A stretch of 64,000 nt of DNA from Posidonia oceanica (GCA_037176725.1 JAZBRS010000013.1:3971001-4035000), one strand, 5' to 3'. Positions 23,513 through 35,258 are shown, counted from the stretch's first letter. A program made the numbers and translations. The notes: generated by a model not told the origin, from the letters alone.

Positions 23513-24641
23513 CTATTGGTAGTACTTCTTGAGGTAGCATGAATTGACCGGCTCAGACTGTTCGACCTGGTCCATGTCCTCAAGGACTGTTGTGCTGCCG
23601 GAGAAGACTTGCTTGATTAAGAAGGGGCTACGCCAGTTGGGCCGGAATTTTCCTGGACCGTCGGGGAGATGGATGGCTCGAAGGACCACATCCCTTGGAT
23701 TGAAGCTTCTGGGCCTAACCTTCTTCAGGTATGCTCTGGCCGAGCGCTTCTGGTAGCACTGAGCATGATGTATGGCCTGCAGCCTATTCTCATCGATCAG
23801 GTTCACCTGGATGCAGCGGTCTTCGACCCATTCTGCTTCTTCCAGCTCAGCTTCCCGTAGGATCCGCAGTAAGGGAATCTCTACTTCAACAAGCAGCACT
23901 GCCTCCATGCCGTACACTAGTGAGTACGGGGTTGCTCCTGTCGAGGTCTGGACTGATGTCCTGTACGCCAGAGTGCGTACGGAAGCTTGTCATGCTAGTC
24001 CTTGTGAGTCTATTTTGATAAGGTTCTTGTTGGCAGACTTTACCGTGTCGTTCATATGTGGCCGATAAGGCGAGGATCGGTGATGCTTGATGTTGAAGTT
24101 CTGCAGGTAGTCTTCGATCCTCTTGGCTATGAAGTTTGTGCCATTATTAGAGATGAGCACGTGCGGGACCCCATACCGGGCTGTGATATTGTTTCTGTTG
24201 AACTTTTCTGTAGCCACGGCAGTGACTGTCTTATAGGAGGCTGCTTCCACCCACTTAGTAAAGTAGTCGATCGCCACCAGAATGTAGCAATGACCGTTGG
24301 AAGCTAGTGGGTGTATGGCACCAATGACATCGATCCCCTAGGTAGAGAAAGGCCATGTCGAAGACATGCTGTGCAATTCTCGTAGGGGAGCATGTATGAA
24401 ATTCCCATGTATTTGGTAGCTAGGGCACTTGCGCACGAATTGGCAGCAGTCTGCCTCCATGGTCGACCAGAAGTAGCCTTGGAGCATAATCTTCTTGGTC
24501 AGCAACACACCGTTCATGTGAGGGCCGCAGGTCCCTGCATGGACTTGGAGCATCAGTGTGTCGGCCTCCTTGCATCTGATTGTAAGATCTTCTGTACAGA
24601 TGTCCTGCCCCTATCACATACTTTGACGCCAGATGCGCCAA
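23513..24641 (-). pseudogene. int: Element H integrase (broken, catalytic residues altered)
   Basis: The zinc segment (HAGTCGPHMNG...CCQFVRKCPSYQ) lies in 24338-24553. The core is in 23990-24277 (AIDYFTKWVEAASYKTVTAV) and the C-terminal domain in 23513-23917 (GKFRPNWRSPFLIKQVFSG). TAG replaces the Trp of the first catalytic segment near 24338. The second motif reads ISNNGTNF, where the family has Asp, and the position of the catalytic Glu reads NDTVKSANKN with Lys. The copy cannot be active. Confidence 0.85.
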
Positions 24642-24647
24642 AGTCTT

Positions 24648-25334
24648 TCAGTCTGCTGCTGAGGCACCTGGTGGGGGGCTGCTAGATTCCAGGAAGACTT
24701 TAATGTCGTGGTACCAAGGGAGTTCCTTTGCTAGATCCGCCTCCTCGATAGTCATGCAGTGTGCGGGCTGTTCCACACGAGAGACTGATACATCCATTGC
24801 ACGATGTTCGGGTATAGAGAACCAAGATGCTAAGGTTTTTAGAGCATTTGCATAGGCGTTCTTGGCCCTATTCATGTAAGTGAAGCGGATGTCTTCAAAT
24901 TCTTCTATCAGCTTCAGCAGGTATTCATGGTAAGGTACCAGCTTAGGGTCCTTGGTCTTCCAATCGCCATTGACCTGGGAGATGACCAACATCGCATCTC
25001 CGTTTACATGTAGCTTGCGCACATCATGCTCAAGTGCGACTTGCAGTCCCAGAAGGCAGGCTTCATACTCTGCCTCATTGTTGGTGCAAGGGAATATCAT
25101 CTTCCTTGCAAAGGGGATTAGAACTCCCTGCGGCGTTGCTAGGACAGCGCCGATGCCTCTGCCTCTTCTATTGATCGCGCCATCAAAGTACAGATGCCAC
25201 TGTAGCTCGTCTTCAGGATCCTTCTGCTCTGAATCCTCCATGGCGAATAGAATGTCTTCATTGGGGAACTGTGTCTGTAGAGGCTGATATTCAGGTAAGG
25301 GGAAGTCGGCCAGATGATCCACCATGGCTTGCAC
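24648..25334 (-). CDS. rnh: Element H archaeal-type RNase H segment (open frame of a dead polyprotein)
   Basis: A 228-codon open segment with the archaeal-like RNase H: LQWHLYFDGAINRRGRGIGA carries the first Asp, NNEAEYEACLLGLQVALEHD the Glu, and NGDAMLVISQV the next Asp. The last acidic position reads NAYANAL, where homologues have Asp, so activity is doubtful. It follows the Ty3-type RNase H, giving the dual-RNase H order of the Tat lineage. It is part of gag-pol, not a separate gene. Confidence 0.8.
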   Translation of the reverse strand: MQAMVDHLADFPLPEYQPLQTQFPNEDILFAMEDSEQKDPEDELQWHLYFDGAINRRGRGIGAVLATPQGVLIPFARKMIFPCTNNEAEYEACLLGLQVALEHDVRKLHVNGDAMLVISQVNGDWKTKDPKLVPYHEYLLKLIEEFEDIRFTYMNRAKNAYANALKTLASWFSIPEHRAMDVSVSRVEQPAHCMTIEEADLAKELPWYHDIKVFLESSSPPPGASAAD

Positions 25335-26640
25335 TTCATTGACTTCTGTGTGACGAAGTTGATGTCATACTGAGACAATAACACCTGCCACTTAACACAT
25401 CTGCCCACCATAGCCGGCTTTTGAAAAAGGAACTTGATGGGGTCATGCCGGCAAAAGAGCTAGACTGGGTGTGCCATCATGTAATGCCTTAGCTTCTACG
25501 CAGCCTAGACCAGAGACAAGTAGGTCTTCTCTATGGCGCTATACCTGGCTTCGCAGTCAGTGAACTTCTTGCTCAGGTAGTAGATGGCACGCTCCTTTCT
25601 ACCGGTCTCATCATGTTGGCCCAAGACGGTGCTCATGGAATGCTACATGGTAGAAAGGTAGAGAATCAGAGGTCTCCCTGGCACGGGAGAGACTAGGACA
25701 GGAGGCTTGATCAGGAGCTGTTTGATCTTGTCAAACGCAGCTTGGCACTCCTCGCTCCAGTTGATCTGTGCATTCTTCTTCAGGAGCTTGAAGATCAGTT
25801 CGCAAATAGGTGTGAGCTGTGCGATGAACCGACTGATATACTGTAGACGCCTTAGCAGGCCTCTGACTTCCTTCTCAGTCTTGGGGGGTGGCATGTCCAC
25901 GATGGCTTTGGCCTTGCTCGGGTCCACTTCAATCCCCCTCTAGCTGACAATGTAGCCCAGCAGCTTGCCGGATGATACCCTGAATACACATTTACTGGGG
26001 TTAAGGCGAAGCTTGTACTTCCTCAGGCGTTTAAAGAGCTTCTTGAGGCAGATGAGGTGATCCTCAGCCTCTCTAGACTTAGCAATAATGTCGTGCACGT
26101 AGACCTCAACTTCTTCGTGCATGAGGTCATGGAATATTGCTGTCATCGCCCTCTGATATGTTGCTCTGGCGTTCTTGAGCCCAAATGGCATGACCTAATA
26201 GCAGAAGACTCCTTAGGGGGTGATAAAAGAAGTCATTTCCATGTCTTCTTCTGCCATTCTGATCTGATTGTAGCCGGAGAAGCCGTCCATGAAGGAGAGC
26301 ATCTTGTGCCCTGCAGTGTTGTCCACCAGGATGTCGATGTGCGGTAGAGGGAAGTCGTCCTTAGGACTGGCTTTGTTCAGATCCCTATAATCAATGCACA
26401 TACGGACCCGTCTGTCCTTCTTGGGCACAGGCACGACGTTCGCGAGCCATTCTGGGTAGAGGACGACCTTGAGAAAACCAACACTGTGCTGCTTCATGAT
26501 TTCCTCTTCGATTTTGAGCAGCCACTGTGGTCACCACTTCTGAAGCTTCTGCTTTACTGGCTTCACGTCTGGATATAGAGGTAGATTGTGCACCACGACC
26601 TCGACATCAAGGCCGACCATGTCTTCATAGCTCCAGGCAA
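25139..26640 (-). pseudogene. rt: Element H reverse transcriptase and Ty3-type RNase H (broken)
   Basis: RT motifs are spread over 25940-26497: VPVPKKDRRVRMCIDYRDLN, KDDFPLPHIDILVDNTAGHK, MPFGLKNARATYQRAM. The catalytic YVDD is changed to YVHD at 26090-26101, losing an essential Asp. The connection and RNase H follow at 25643-25927 and below, with several TAG codons (near 25455, 25490-25510, 25640). The frame is lost near 25330. Confidence 0.86.
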
Positions 26641-28345
26641 AGACATCTGCATATTACATAAGGAATGCAATAAACTCTGCTCTGGCCTGGTGCGTCAGTA
26701 GGGCGCTGATGCGGATCTCCTTGACATCTTCAGCTGTGCCAATGTTAATAACCTCCGTCTCTTCCTCAACATGGAGGTTGGCCCCTTCTGGGTCGTCATC
26801 ATAAGGTTGGAACTCAGGTGGTGGTTCATCATTCTCATCTACGCCTGTATCGTCTTCCTCATAAGCAATGAGTTTCGAGAGGATCTCCTTGCCAAATGTT
26901 GGGTCTGTAATGTCGAAGGAGTGGACATGTTCCACCTCTTGATCCTGATGACGCCTCAGGATGGTCACGCTCACCCGAGTATTTCTGTAGGCTCGGTGGG
27001 TGACGTCTGCTTCAGTGGCCCTTGGTCCCACTGACTGATCTGACTGCTCTGGCTGCTCTGTCTGTTCTGGTTGCTCTGGCACCACTGTCACTGCTGGGAC
27101 TGCCTGGACTGCTGGGACTGCTCTGTCTGTTCTGGCTAGTGTCTGTACTGTCCCCTCCTCCGCGTTCTCAGATGCACTTGCGGGGAGTGCCGGAGACGGA
27201 TAACTATTCTCTAGGCGACAAATCTGTGTACTGTCGCCAAATGCGTTGCTTGTGCGGGGCATGCACTGCACGAACCACCTAGACCTGCCTTTTGGCTGTG
27301 GAGTGATCAACTCGTCTGGTCTAGTGGGTGTTGCCTCTGGTTCTTCTTCCAAGACCATGATTGAGGAATGTTCTTGCAGCGGGGAGGGACCCGTGGCCAC
27401 GGCTTTCCCTTTCCTCAGCGTCTACTGCTCGGCGGCGTCTTCAGCCAACACCGCGAGTTATTCTTGGAAAAGCAGTTTCAAGTCTACGAGCCTGTCAGCC
27501 ACCTAGGCTTCTGCAGTCGCACCTTCCTCGTCTTCTGAGGGTGTGTCGACGTAATAGGCACAGATGGCCTCTTCAAAGTCCTGCCCGGCAATTCCTCCGC
27601 CTGCGGGGTCAGCTCCGGCTTCCAGACATATCACCGGCCGAGGTGTCTGTTTTGTTACTGGCTGGCTGACCTCCTAGCGCGGCTGGTTGCGGCACTGGGG
27701 CAATCAGAGATGCGAATAAGCCAGTCAGGGATGCCACTGACGGTGGCACCGACAAGGACAGTGCTGTGGCTGAGGGGAGGCAAAGGCGCTCTTCTGAAGG
27801 TCCAACAGCTGGACGGTTGCTCTGGGGAATGAAGCGTCGGAATCCGTGGGTGATGGTGGTTGTTTCTCTATAGTAGCGCTGGGGGTCTTCCACGATGTTG
27901 GATTTGCTAAAGCTGACGGCAGTATGGCTGATGACGCCACCTGCTTTGCTTGTGGAGCTGCTGATGAGGCGGGCTGAGTCACGTCGTCCCCTGAATCGAC
28001 TGATTGCACCCCCGGAAAAGGTAACTTCTGTACTGGTGCGGCTGCGGCTGCGAGTGGACAGGTGGCTAGTGCCTGCAGAAGTGCTCCTGACTCTGGAGCT
28101 GTCAATGTAGCTGTCATAGGCACTGGTGTAGCTGTAGAGGGGGAAGAGGCTATCATTCCTAACACAGAGTTTGCAGAATCTGCCACTGTACCAGTAGAGG
28201 GAAGGGCTAGACAAACTGACCGAGAGATTGTTGGGCTGATCTGGGCCTCTTCCTTGGACTGTGTTGGGATAACTGTGCTGGACTGCTCCTTATCAGAATA
28301 ATAATCCTCTATGCAGACCCACTCCTCTGTCGGTAGTGGGGGGCT
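26641..28345 (-). pseudogene. Element H linker between protease and RT
   Basis: A low-complexity Pro/Ser/Ala-rich region (27609-28214, two competing frames) and a Glu/Gln/Pro-rich segment (26654-27400). The latter has an EQPEQTEQPEQSDQ-type repeat encoded by a CTG/CTCTGG minisatellite (27010-27150). It ends in the acidic pre-RT segment EETEVINIGTAEDVKEIRIS, which resembles the corresponding part of A/B/D. No catalytic motif is present; frameshifts occur near 27490 and 27600. Confidence 0.6.
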
Positions 28346-29251
28346 CTAGCACGGTGCTGGCTGGGCTGTTGCTGGGCTCATGTTCGGGTCGAGAATACCT
28401 GTACTGACAAAGTTAATGAGGTCCTGAGGGATCACGAGCTTCCACTTCCCTGAATGCAGGCGCTCACCATCGCAGGGCTGCCATTCATATCCCAGGCCTT
28501 GAAACATTTCGCACTCCTCAGTCACAATCGGCTTGGCGATCCCTTGGCTGTGACGCCCAAGTGGCGTTCCCTTCTCATAGCCCCATCTGCGGCAAATGTT
28601 CTCGACCATCCTGGAGGGGTTACAATGAACGGCCAGAGAGCTGACACGCTCAAGAAGAGGGATAAAGTTAACCAGCTCAAACCAGTTAACACGGTATAAG
28701 GTATCCGACAGCTTAGGATCAAATTGGACAGTTTGCTGGGATACCGAAGAGATCACCTCGACCGATTCCTTGTCAAAGTTTTCCGCCATGACGACGACGA
28801 CATCGTCACCCCAGCGAAACTTGATCATACCGTGGAGGGTCAAGGGGATCACTTGATGCTTGTGCAGCCAAGGGCACCCAAGCAGAAGATTAAAAGAAGG
28901 CTCCAAGTCGACGATATAGAATTCTACATCGAATTCGACTGGGCCAATGGTAAGAGGAATAACCAGGATCCCTAAAGAATCATGGTGCGTATTGTCAAAA
29001 TAAGTCATTCCCTTCACGGCTGGCATGATGTCCTCGGCTTTGAATCCGAGCTTCAATGCTTTGCACAGGGGGCAGACGTTAAGGCTTGACCCGTTGTCAA
29101 CCAGTGAGAGGGGAATGCGGAAACTTTTGAACTGCACCGTGATAAACAGGGGCTGATTATGATTAGTCCCCACTGGAGGCAGTTCATCGCTTGAGAAAGA
29201 GATAACCTACGGCTCCGCGATCATACCCACCATATTTTCCAGAGTTGTAGG
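28346..29251 (-). pseudogene. pro: Element H protease (Ogre type) with G-patch-like tail
   Basis: Open from 28346 to 29173 (275 codons) and in frame to the break, apart from TAG at 29207-29209. The retropepsin signature is SLVDNGSSLNVCPL, with DNGSS typical of Ogre, and LLLGCPWLHKHQV lies about 75 residues on. The C-terminal part has WGYEKGTPLGRHSQG, then FQGLGYEW, a G-patch-like pattern. Its upstream half continues across element D at 59515. H has one protease domain, unlike A/B/D. Confidence 0.85.
29247..29251. repeat. Target-site duplication GTAGG, left of element D
   Basis: GTAGG directly before TGTGGATATGG; repeated at 59515-59519 directly after TATCTACA. Confidence 0.95.
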
Positions 29252-30678
29252 TGTGGATATGGGGTTTTGGGAGAGGGAGGAAAAGATGGTGATGAAAGCG
29301 ATGGCGAGATGGATGGTTCCTGGGGACGAAGAATGCCTCTTTTGGCTTCCTCTTTTGCTCGCCTTATCTTCTCTTCCTTGAGGTTCCCCTTCTTTGTATC
29401 CGACTCCGTCACTCCACGTGTGATGGAATCGGTGTAATCACCACTCTCGGTTCGCTTTCGCCGGCCCTCGAGACGCCTTTAGGGAGATGTGATGTGGTTG
29501 CGGGTTCAGCTACCTTGGGACAACGCCAGCATTGCCCAAGGGTGCCCGTGCTTGGTAAGTTCTTTCTTCCTTCTTCCTCCTTGTATGACAAACGTTAGCA
29601 AAGCAAAAGCAAGACAATATAGAAATGGATTAATATGTGTAGCAATCTATCCAGAATTGGTAAAAAAGAAAGCAAAGGAAACGTGGTGAAATACGTACGC
29701 GAGGGGTTTGATCCCCCCAGTTGCAATATGAAGGAGATGTATGCTTAGTTAACAGTATATGATCTTGGAATAAAAAAAATGCTTGACTATGCTATGGAAT
29801 TAAACAAATAATGACAGAAATAAAGAAAGAAATGTATAAAATAGAGTTCCCTTCTGTCTATGCACAAGGTGCAAACCGTGTTAGCATGAAGCCAACAACG
29901 ACAAAAGGATCCTCTAGCTAGCTCTCAGACTCTTTTCTTTCAAAAAAACTTCTCTTTTCGCTCAAAGTTCTTGAGGAGCTCACTTCTCTAAGAATTTTAA
30001 TCTCAAGAGTATATGAATTCCAAAAGCTTCTTAGCTCTTTTCCTCTCTCCAAAATCCGGCCCTGAACACTGTGGGGGTACCCATGCTTTTATAGAAGCAA
30101 GGGAGGAACAAAAAAGGACACAAATGCCAAGTCAGCAGAGTTTCCTATTTCAGAGGTGTTATACACTGGAAAACCAGCGTATAACGTTATAAGTAAGAGA
30201 ACTCGCGTATAACGACCTCCGAGGCATAACTGCCAGGATCAGAGAAGATTCTCCAATTAAGGAGTCCTTAAGTGCGATTAAACTCGGCTTTGATGGCTTT
30301 GACCGATCAACAGGTTCTAAAGATGGCAAAAACACAATTTTTGGATTAGGCCAAATATGGAAAGCTTTGGCTGACTGGGTTGCCACGTTGGACGCTGCAA
30401 AGCTAGCAGCCAACGTTAGCCGCTGGAAAACCAGCGGCCAACGTTCTACGCGGACAATTCAGCGGACAACACCCTTAATCAGTTTGCCTTTCAAATTTGG
30501 ATCAAGACGTGAAGAACACTCAGATTGCCAACATTTGGGGCTTAAAGGTATAGCATTTTGAATTTGAGAGGGACATTTAGCTCAAGCGAGATTCAGAAAT
30601 GGATGGAGGGCCTCTAAGAGCGATCTAATGCAAGGGACTATCCTAACATGAAGGGAGTGCCAAAACGGGATATCTACA
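29252..30678 (-). repeat. 3' LTR of element D
   Basis: 1427 bp, TG...CA. The minus-strand TATA box is at 30087-30093. The AACGTT and CTGG-AAAA-CCAG cluster is at 30158-30475, for example AGCGTATAACGTTATAAGTA at 30176-30195. Confidence 0.95.
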
Positions 30679-30692
30679 GATTGCCCCTCCTT
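30679..30692 (-). other. Polypurine tract of element D
   Basis: On minus AAGGAGGGGCAATC directly before the 3' LTR, identical to that of B. Confidence 0.8.
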
Positions 30693-30819
30693 GAAGATGG
30701 CTTCGGCACAAAGCTATATACAAGGCGAGACGATACCCTCGTGTGGCGCTACCTAGGGTTCCTAAATGAAATCCAATGCCTGCTGCCACCAGACTTGGAC
30801 GGGACACAAAGAGGGTCGG

Positions 30820-31065
30820 CTAAAGAAACACGGCCAAGGGGATTGCCTACGGGGAACAAACTAACGACATGCCACGGGGAAGACCCGTGGGGGTCAAGCT
30901 AAAGGACACTGCCGTGGGGAAGACCCGCGGGGGGTCAAACTAAAAGACATGCTATGGGGGTGGCCCGTAGGGGTCAAACTAAAAGACATGCTGCGGGGAT
31001 GGCTCGCAGGGGTCAAGCTAAAGGACACTGCCGCGGGGAAGACCCGCGGGGGTCAAACTAAAAGG
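30820..31065. repeat. About 39-bp tandem repeat (D)
   Basis: Units contain GGGTCAAACTAAAAGACATG and GGGGAAGACCCGCGG. About six imperfect copies, homologous to 4370-4520 in B. Confidence 0.7.
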
Positions 31066-31259
31066 ATGGATAGCTAATGATTCCGACGACCACTCAATGC
31101 GAATGCAGTACAATGCACTATGCATGGATGCGTGCTAACGGGAATGCAAAAGGGGTCATGATATGCAATGCATGACCCTAGGTAATGAGGTTCCTCCATC
31201 ATCGCCTACTTTAATTTGTATACCGGGTTGGCTCAGGAATTTTTCTCACCACCCAAGGC

Positions 31260-31645
31260 AGACTGACACATGCGTGAATGCAATTTGTCATGATCAGGTG
31301 TCCTTTCCTTGAGTGTAGCCTACACTCTCCTGGGGACCGTCGTCTCATGATACGCGGATTGGTGAGCGAGAGGTCCATGATGCTCCTAGGCAACAGGGGA
31401 AACGACCTCTTCTCTGCCGACCACGATGGCTCGATTCATCACAATTAGGTGTCCTTTCATCGAATGTTGCCTACATTCTTGACAGAGACTGTCATCCCGT
31501 GACCCAGAATCAACGAACAATGAGTCCATCGATACCGTTGGCGTTATTCGTCAGAATCAAGTGTCCTTTCATTGAATGTTGCCTACATTCTCGGTGGGGA
31601 GCATCATCTTCTGACCCTGGAGTTAGTGAATAGGGGGTTCACTAA
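31260..31645. repeat. About 113-bp tandem repeat (D)
   Basis: Three diverged units with GAATGTTGCCTACATTCT and ACCGTTGGC, homologous to 4748-5228 in B. Confidence 0.7.
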
Positions 31646-31649
31646 TACC

Positions 31650-32325
31650 GTTGGCTTTGATTTGTTGTCCCGGTCATGCTCTGGGGGTCTTTCTGCTGGT
31701 TGGTTTTGCTTTGTTTGTCCGGTTGTGCTCTGGGGTTGCTTTGTTTGTCCGGTCATGCTCCAGGGTTTGCTTTGTATGTCAGGTTGTGCTCTGGGGCTTG
31801 CTTTGTATGTCCGGTTGTGCTTCGGAGCTTGCTTTGTATGTCCAGTTGTGCTCCGGGGCTTGCTTTGTATGTCCGACTGTGCTCCAAAGCTTGCTTTGTA
31901 TGTCCGGTTGTGCTCCGGGGTACCTGCTTTTGATTGACTTGCTTTGTATGTCCGGTTGTGCTCCAGGGTTGCTTTGTTTGTCCGGTCATGCTCCGGGATT
32001 TGCTTTGTATGTCCGGTTGTGCTCTGGGGCTTGCTTTGTATGTCCGATTGTGCTCCGGGGTACCTGCTTTTGATTGACTTGCTTTGTTTGTCCGGTTGTG
32101 CTCCGAGGTTGCTTTGTTTGTCCGGTCATGCTCCGGGGTTTGCTTTGTATGTCCGGTCATGCTCTGGGGTTTGCTTTGTATGTCCGGTTGTGCTCTAGGG
32201 CTTGCTTTGTATGTCCGGTTGTGCTCCGGGGATCTTTCTTTTGATTGATCCGCTTTGTTATCCCGGTTGTGCTCCGGGGATCTTTGCTTTGGTGTCCCAG
32301 TTATGCTCCGGGGATCTTTCTGATT
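31650..32325. repeat. 31- to 34-bp tandem array (D)
   Basis: The unit has GCTTTGTATGTCCGGTTGTG and CTCCGGGG; about twenty copies. It is clearly related to the 34-bp array of B (GTTATGCTCCGGGG), but most copies carry GTATGTCCGG instead of GGTATCCCGG. Open frames across it (31572-32198) are repeat translations. Confidence 0.85.
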
Positions 32326-32329
32326 GATT

Positions 32330-33545
32330 TGCCGAGAGGATTACCCAAGGGAGGCGGAAAATAAAAAACCTGACATGCCTAGGGGAAGACCCAAGGGAGT
32401 CGAAAGTAAAAACTTGACATGCCTAGGGGAAGACCCTAGGGAGTCGAAAATAAAAACTTGACGTGTTTAGGGGAAGACCCTAGGGAGTCGAAAATAAAAA
32501 CTTGATGTGCCTAGGGGAAGACCCTAGGGAGTCGAAAATAACAGCATGACGTGCCTAGGGGAAGACCCTAGGGAGTCGAAAATAACAACTTGATGTGCCT
32601 AGGGGAAGACCCTAGGGAGTCAAAAATAAAAACTTGACGTGCCTAGGGGAAGACCCTAGGGAGTCGAAAATAACAGCAGGACGTGCCTAGGGGAAGACCC
32701 TAGGGAGTCGAAAATAAAAACTTGACGTGCCTAGGGAAAGACCCTAGGGAATCGAAAATAACAACTTGACGTGCCTGGGGGAAGACCCTAGGGAGTCGAA
32801 AATAAAAACTTGACTTGCCTAGGAGAAGACCCTAGGGAGTCGAAAATAACAGCAGGACGTGCTTAGGGGAAGACCCTAGGGAGTCTAAAATAAAAACTTG
32901 ACGTGCCTAGGGGAAGACCCTAAGGAGTTGAAAATAAAAACTTGACGTGCCTAGGGGAAGACCCTAGGGAGTCGAAAATAAAAACTTGACGTGCCTAGGG
33001 GAAGACCCTAGGGAGTCGAAAATAACAGCAGGACGTGCCTAGGGGAAGACCCTAGGGAGTCGAAAATAAAAACTTGACGTGCCTAGGGGAAGACCCTAGG
33101 GAGTCGAAAATAAAGACTTGACGTGCCTAGGGGAAGACCCTAGGGAGTCGAAAATAACAACTTGACATGCCTGGGGGAAGACCCTAGGGAGTCGAAAATA
33201 AAAGCTTGACGTGCCTAGGGGAAGACCCTAGGGAGTCGAAAATAACAGCAGGACGTGCCTAGGGGAAGACCCTATGGAGTCGAAAATAAAAACTTGACGT
33301 GCCTAGGGGAAGACCCTAGAGAGTCGAAAATAACAGCAGGACGTGCCTAGGGGAAGACCCTAGGGAGTCGAAAATAAAAACTTGACGTGCCTAGGGGAAG
33401 ACCCTAAGGAGTCGAAAATAAAAACTTGACGTGCCTAGGGGAAGACCCTAGGGAGTCGAAAATAAAAACTTGACGTGCCTAGGGGAAGACCCTAGGGAGT
33501 CGAAAATAACAGCAGGACGTGCCTAGGGGAGACCCTAGGGAGTCA
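32330..33545. repeat. 44-bp hairpin-forming tandem array (D)
   Basis: About 27 units of 44 bp, each with CCTAGGGGAAGACCCTAGG followed by GAGTCGAAAATAAAAACTTG. The first part is a 7-bp inverted repeat CCTAGGG/CCCTAGG around GAAGA. Variant units with ACAGCAGGACGTGCC are scattered. Matching variants 484 bp apart (TAAGG at about 32921 and 33405) suggest a duplicated 11-unit block. Same period and position as the 44-bp arrays in B, but a different sequence. Confidence 0.92.
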
Positions 33546-33627
33546 AAAAGGATACTCTTTGGCTTAGCTTGCTTTGTTGACCCGGTGTGCTCCGGGTTTT
33601 TTTTCTGCTCTCAATTCTGCTTTGCCT

Positions 33628-33819
33628 CGTTGGACGCTTGATTCTCAGCGTTCAACGTTGGACGCTTAAAGCATCGTGGCTAACGTTGGACGGCATTACG
33701 GCCGCGTATAACGTCGCGAGACAGGCTGCTGTCCTTCCTGTTTGGGCATCACCGTTTTGGCAGTAAATTCCCAATCTTCCCTGGATTTCCATTCTGATGA
33801 TGCTCCACGGCCTATATTA
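33628..33819 (+). promoter_or_regulatory. Promoter region of antisense gene 2 (D): palindromes and TATA-like box
   Basis: AGCGTTCAACGTTGGACGCT at 33647-33666 is a 20-bp palindrome with one mismatch; GCTAACGTTGGACGG and GCGTATAACGTCGCG follow within 60 bp. TATATTA at 33813-33819 lies about 90 bp before the ATG at 33907. Confidence 0.6.
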
Positions 33820-33906
33820 GACCTCCTCTTGGCTTGGATCTCGTAGTTCAAACATCTATCTTCCTTCCCTTATTGATTTTGCTTGCTAGGGCTTGTACTT
33901 CTCCTC

Positions 33907-35258
33907 ATGGATTTGAATGATATCCCACGACATGCTTTCTAGGTGGTCGTCTTCTCCTCTCCTTCTGACATGAAGCAGCTTCGGCTGGAGGCCATACCCA
34001 ACCATTTGGCGAACCTGTTGGTGCATGAGAAGGTACTCCCCGTCTGCAACTTTTCCGCATATTCCCATTCTCGTACTTCTGCTGATTTTTCTTTACTTCA
34101 TAGCCTCTATCTTCTGCCAACAACGACCAGGACTCGAAAGCCTATCAGTTGGACTAGGTTCAACAATTTTGTTCTTGGGCTTTAAAGAAGTACCAGGAAC
34201 GCTTGGAGGAGGCTGGTCTCTGTCAGGCCCTTCACCAGTTGCGGCAGCCTGTTGACTGGAAGGCACTCTTCGGCCTCTACGGGCTGTGGAATCCCTTGAC
34301 ACATACATTCTTTTCTTCTGCTGGGGAATTGACCATTCTCTTGGAGGAGGTGAGCGCCCTCCTAGGTACTCGGCATGTTGACCCATCCATTTACTGCAGG
34401 GATGCCTACCTTCTGCCGATCGGGGTGGTAGGCTCTTTTTCACTCCTAAAGCGCATCTTCGGCTCCGTTGTTGTGCCGGAGGATCTGGTGCTGGATGGTT
34501 GTATCAAACTCTCCTGTTTGTGGAAATTTTTCTGTAAACAGCGTGACAGCATCCGCTCCGAGGCATCTTGCTTGGAAAGTGTCTTCATCCTGATTAGGGG
34601 ATTGGTACTATTTCCAAATGAAGCTTTGACTATTAGTGCCTACCACGCCGAACTCATGTGCATCTGCGTGCGCAACTCGGAGAAGTGTTTGAGTCAGTCT
34701 GTTTTGGCTTTTACCATCCAGGGCCTATCCAGTGCTTGCCTCGGGGGGCCATTCTTTGGCTCGCCGTTCCTTGTTCTGCGCTGGCTGGAGGAGCACTTTC
34801 TTCTGCTTGCTTTTGATGCTAGCCTTCCCTCGGAGGAGCTTATTCGCCGTTTTTGCGCTTGCGAGGTCAAGTCCCAGACGGACTCCTTCAATCCCCCATC
34901 GTCTTTCAGGATAGTATCTGACCTGGAGTATTTCTTGACACTAACTAGGGCGACCGAATTTGTGAGGTACAACCCTCAGCGTTGCTTCTCGATGCTGGGG
35001 ACTCCTCGGGCTATACCTCCCTTGCCGCGCTTCTCTGATATGATTCTTCCGCATTTGAGGTACACTCTTGGGGACATCATCTAGGTCTTCTATCAGGCTG
35101 GTATTTGGGACGGGAAGGGGCGAAACCGAGTCCTTTCTGCATGGGATAACTTGAATGCGGATCGTGAAGCCATCTCTCTTGCAACTTATGACGCTTGGTA
35201 CGAGGGCGTGCGTCCTAAATTATTCATTGAATTTCCTTCAAAAAGACAGAAGATGTAA
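33907..35258 (+). pseudogene. Antisense gene 2 of element D: plant mobile domain protein (two stops)
   Basis: Exon 1 is 33907-34032 (42 codons, starting MDLNDIPRHAF). The intron is 34033-34157 (GT...CTAG), and exon 2 runs 34158-35258, in phase 0 and ending at TAA. Exon 2 carries the PMD pattern DWKALFGLYGLWNPLTHTFF, then ELTILLEEVSALLGT. The architecture equals that of gene 1: a short first exon ending in Lys, then one large exon, so the two are probably paralogues. TAG codons at position 12 of exon 1 and at about 35082-35084 (DII-stop) break it. AATAAA is at 35282. No counterpart remains in B. Confidence 0.8.

Larger units (their letters stand above)
23259..29251 (-). mobile_element. Element H, 3' part: protease, RT, RNases H, integrase and start of 3' UTR
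   Basis: The downstream half of an Ogre-like element. At 29251 the reading (TTLENMVGMIAEP) continues the sequence that ends at 59515 (QTIEPT) on the far side of element D, and the two ends share the duplicated GTAGG. The left end is cut by the A-B insertion at 23258. The part between 23259 and 23512 is 3' UTR without a recognisable gene. Confidence 0.9.

Noticed and set aside
31572..32198. Cys-rich open frames in D (FVCPVVL-type repeats)
   Set aside because: Repeat translation of the 31- to 34-bp array; all frames are open because the unit lacks stops.
32330..33545. CRISPR-like regular repeats
   Set aside because: Units are head-to-tail without spacers, and the setting is a plant retrotransposon.
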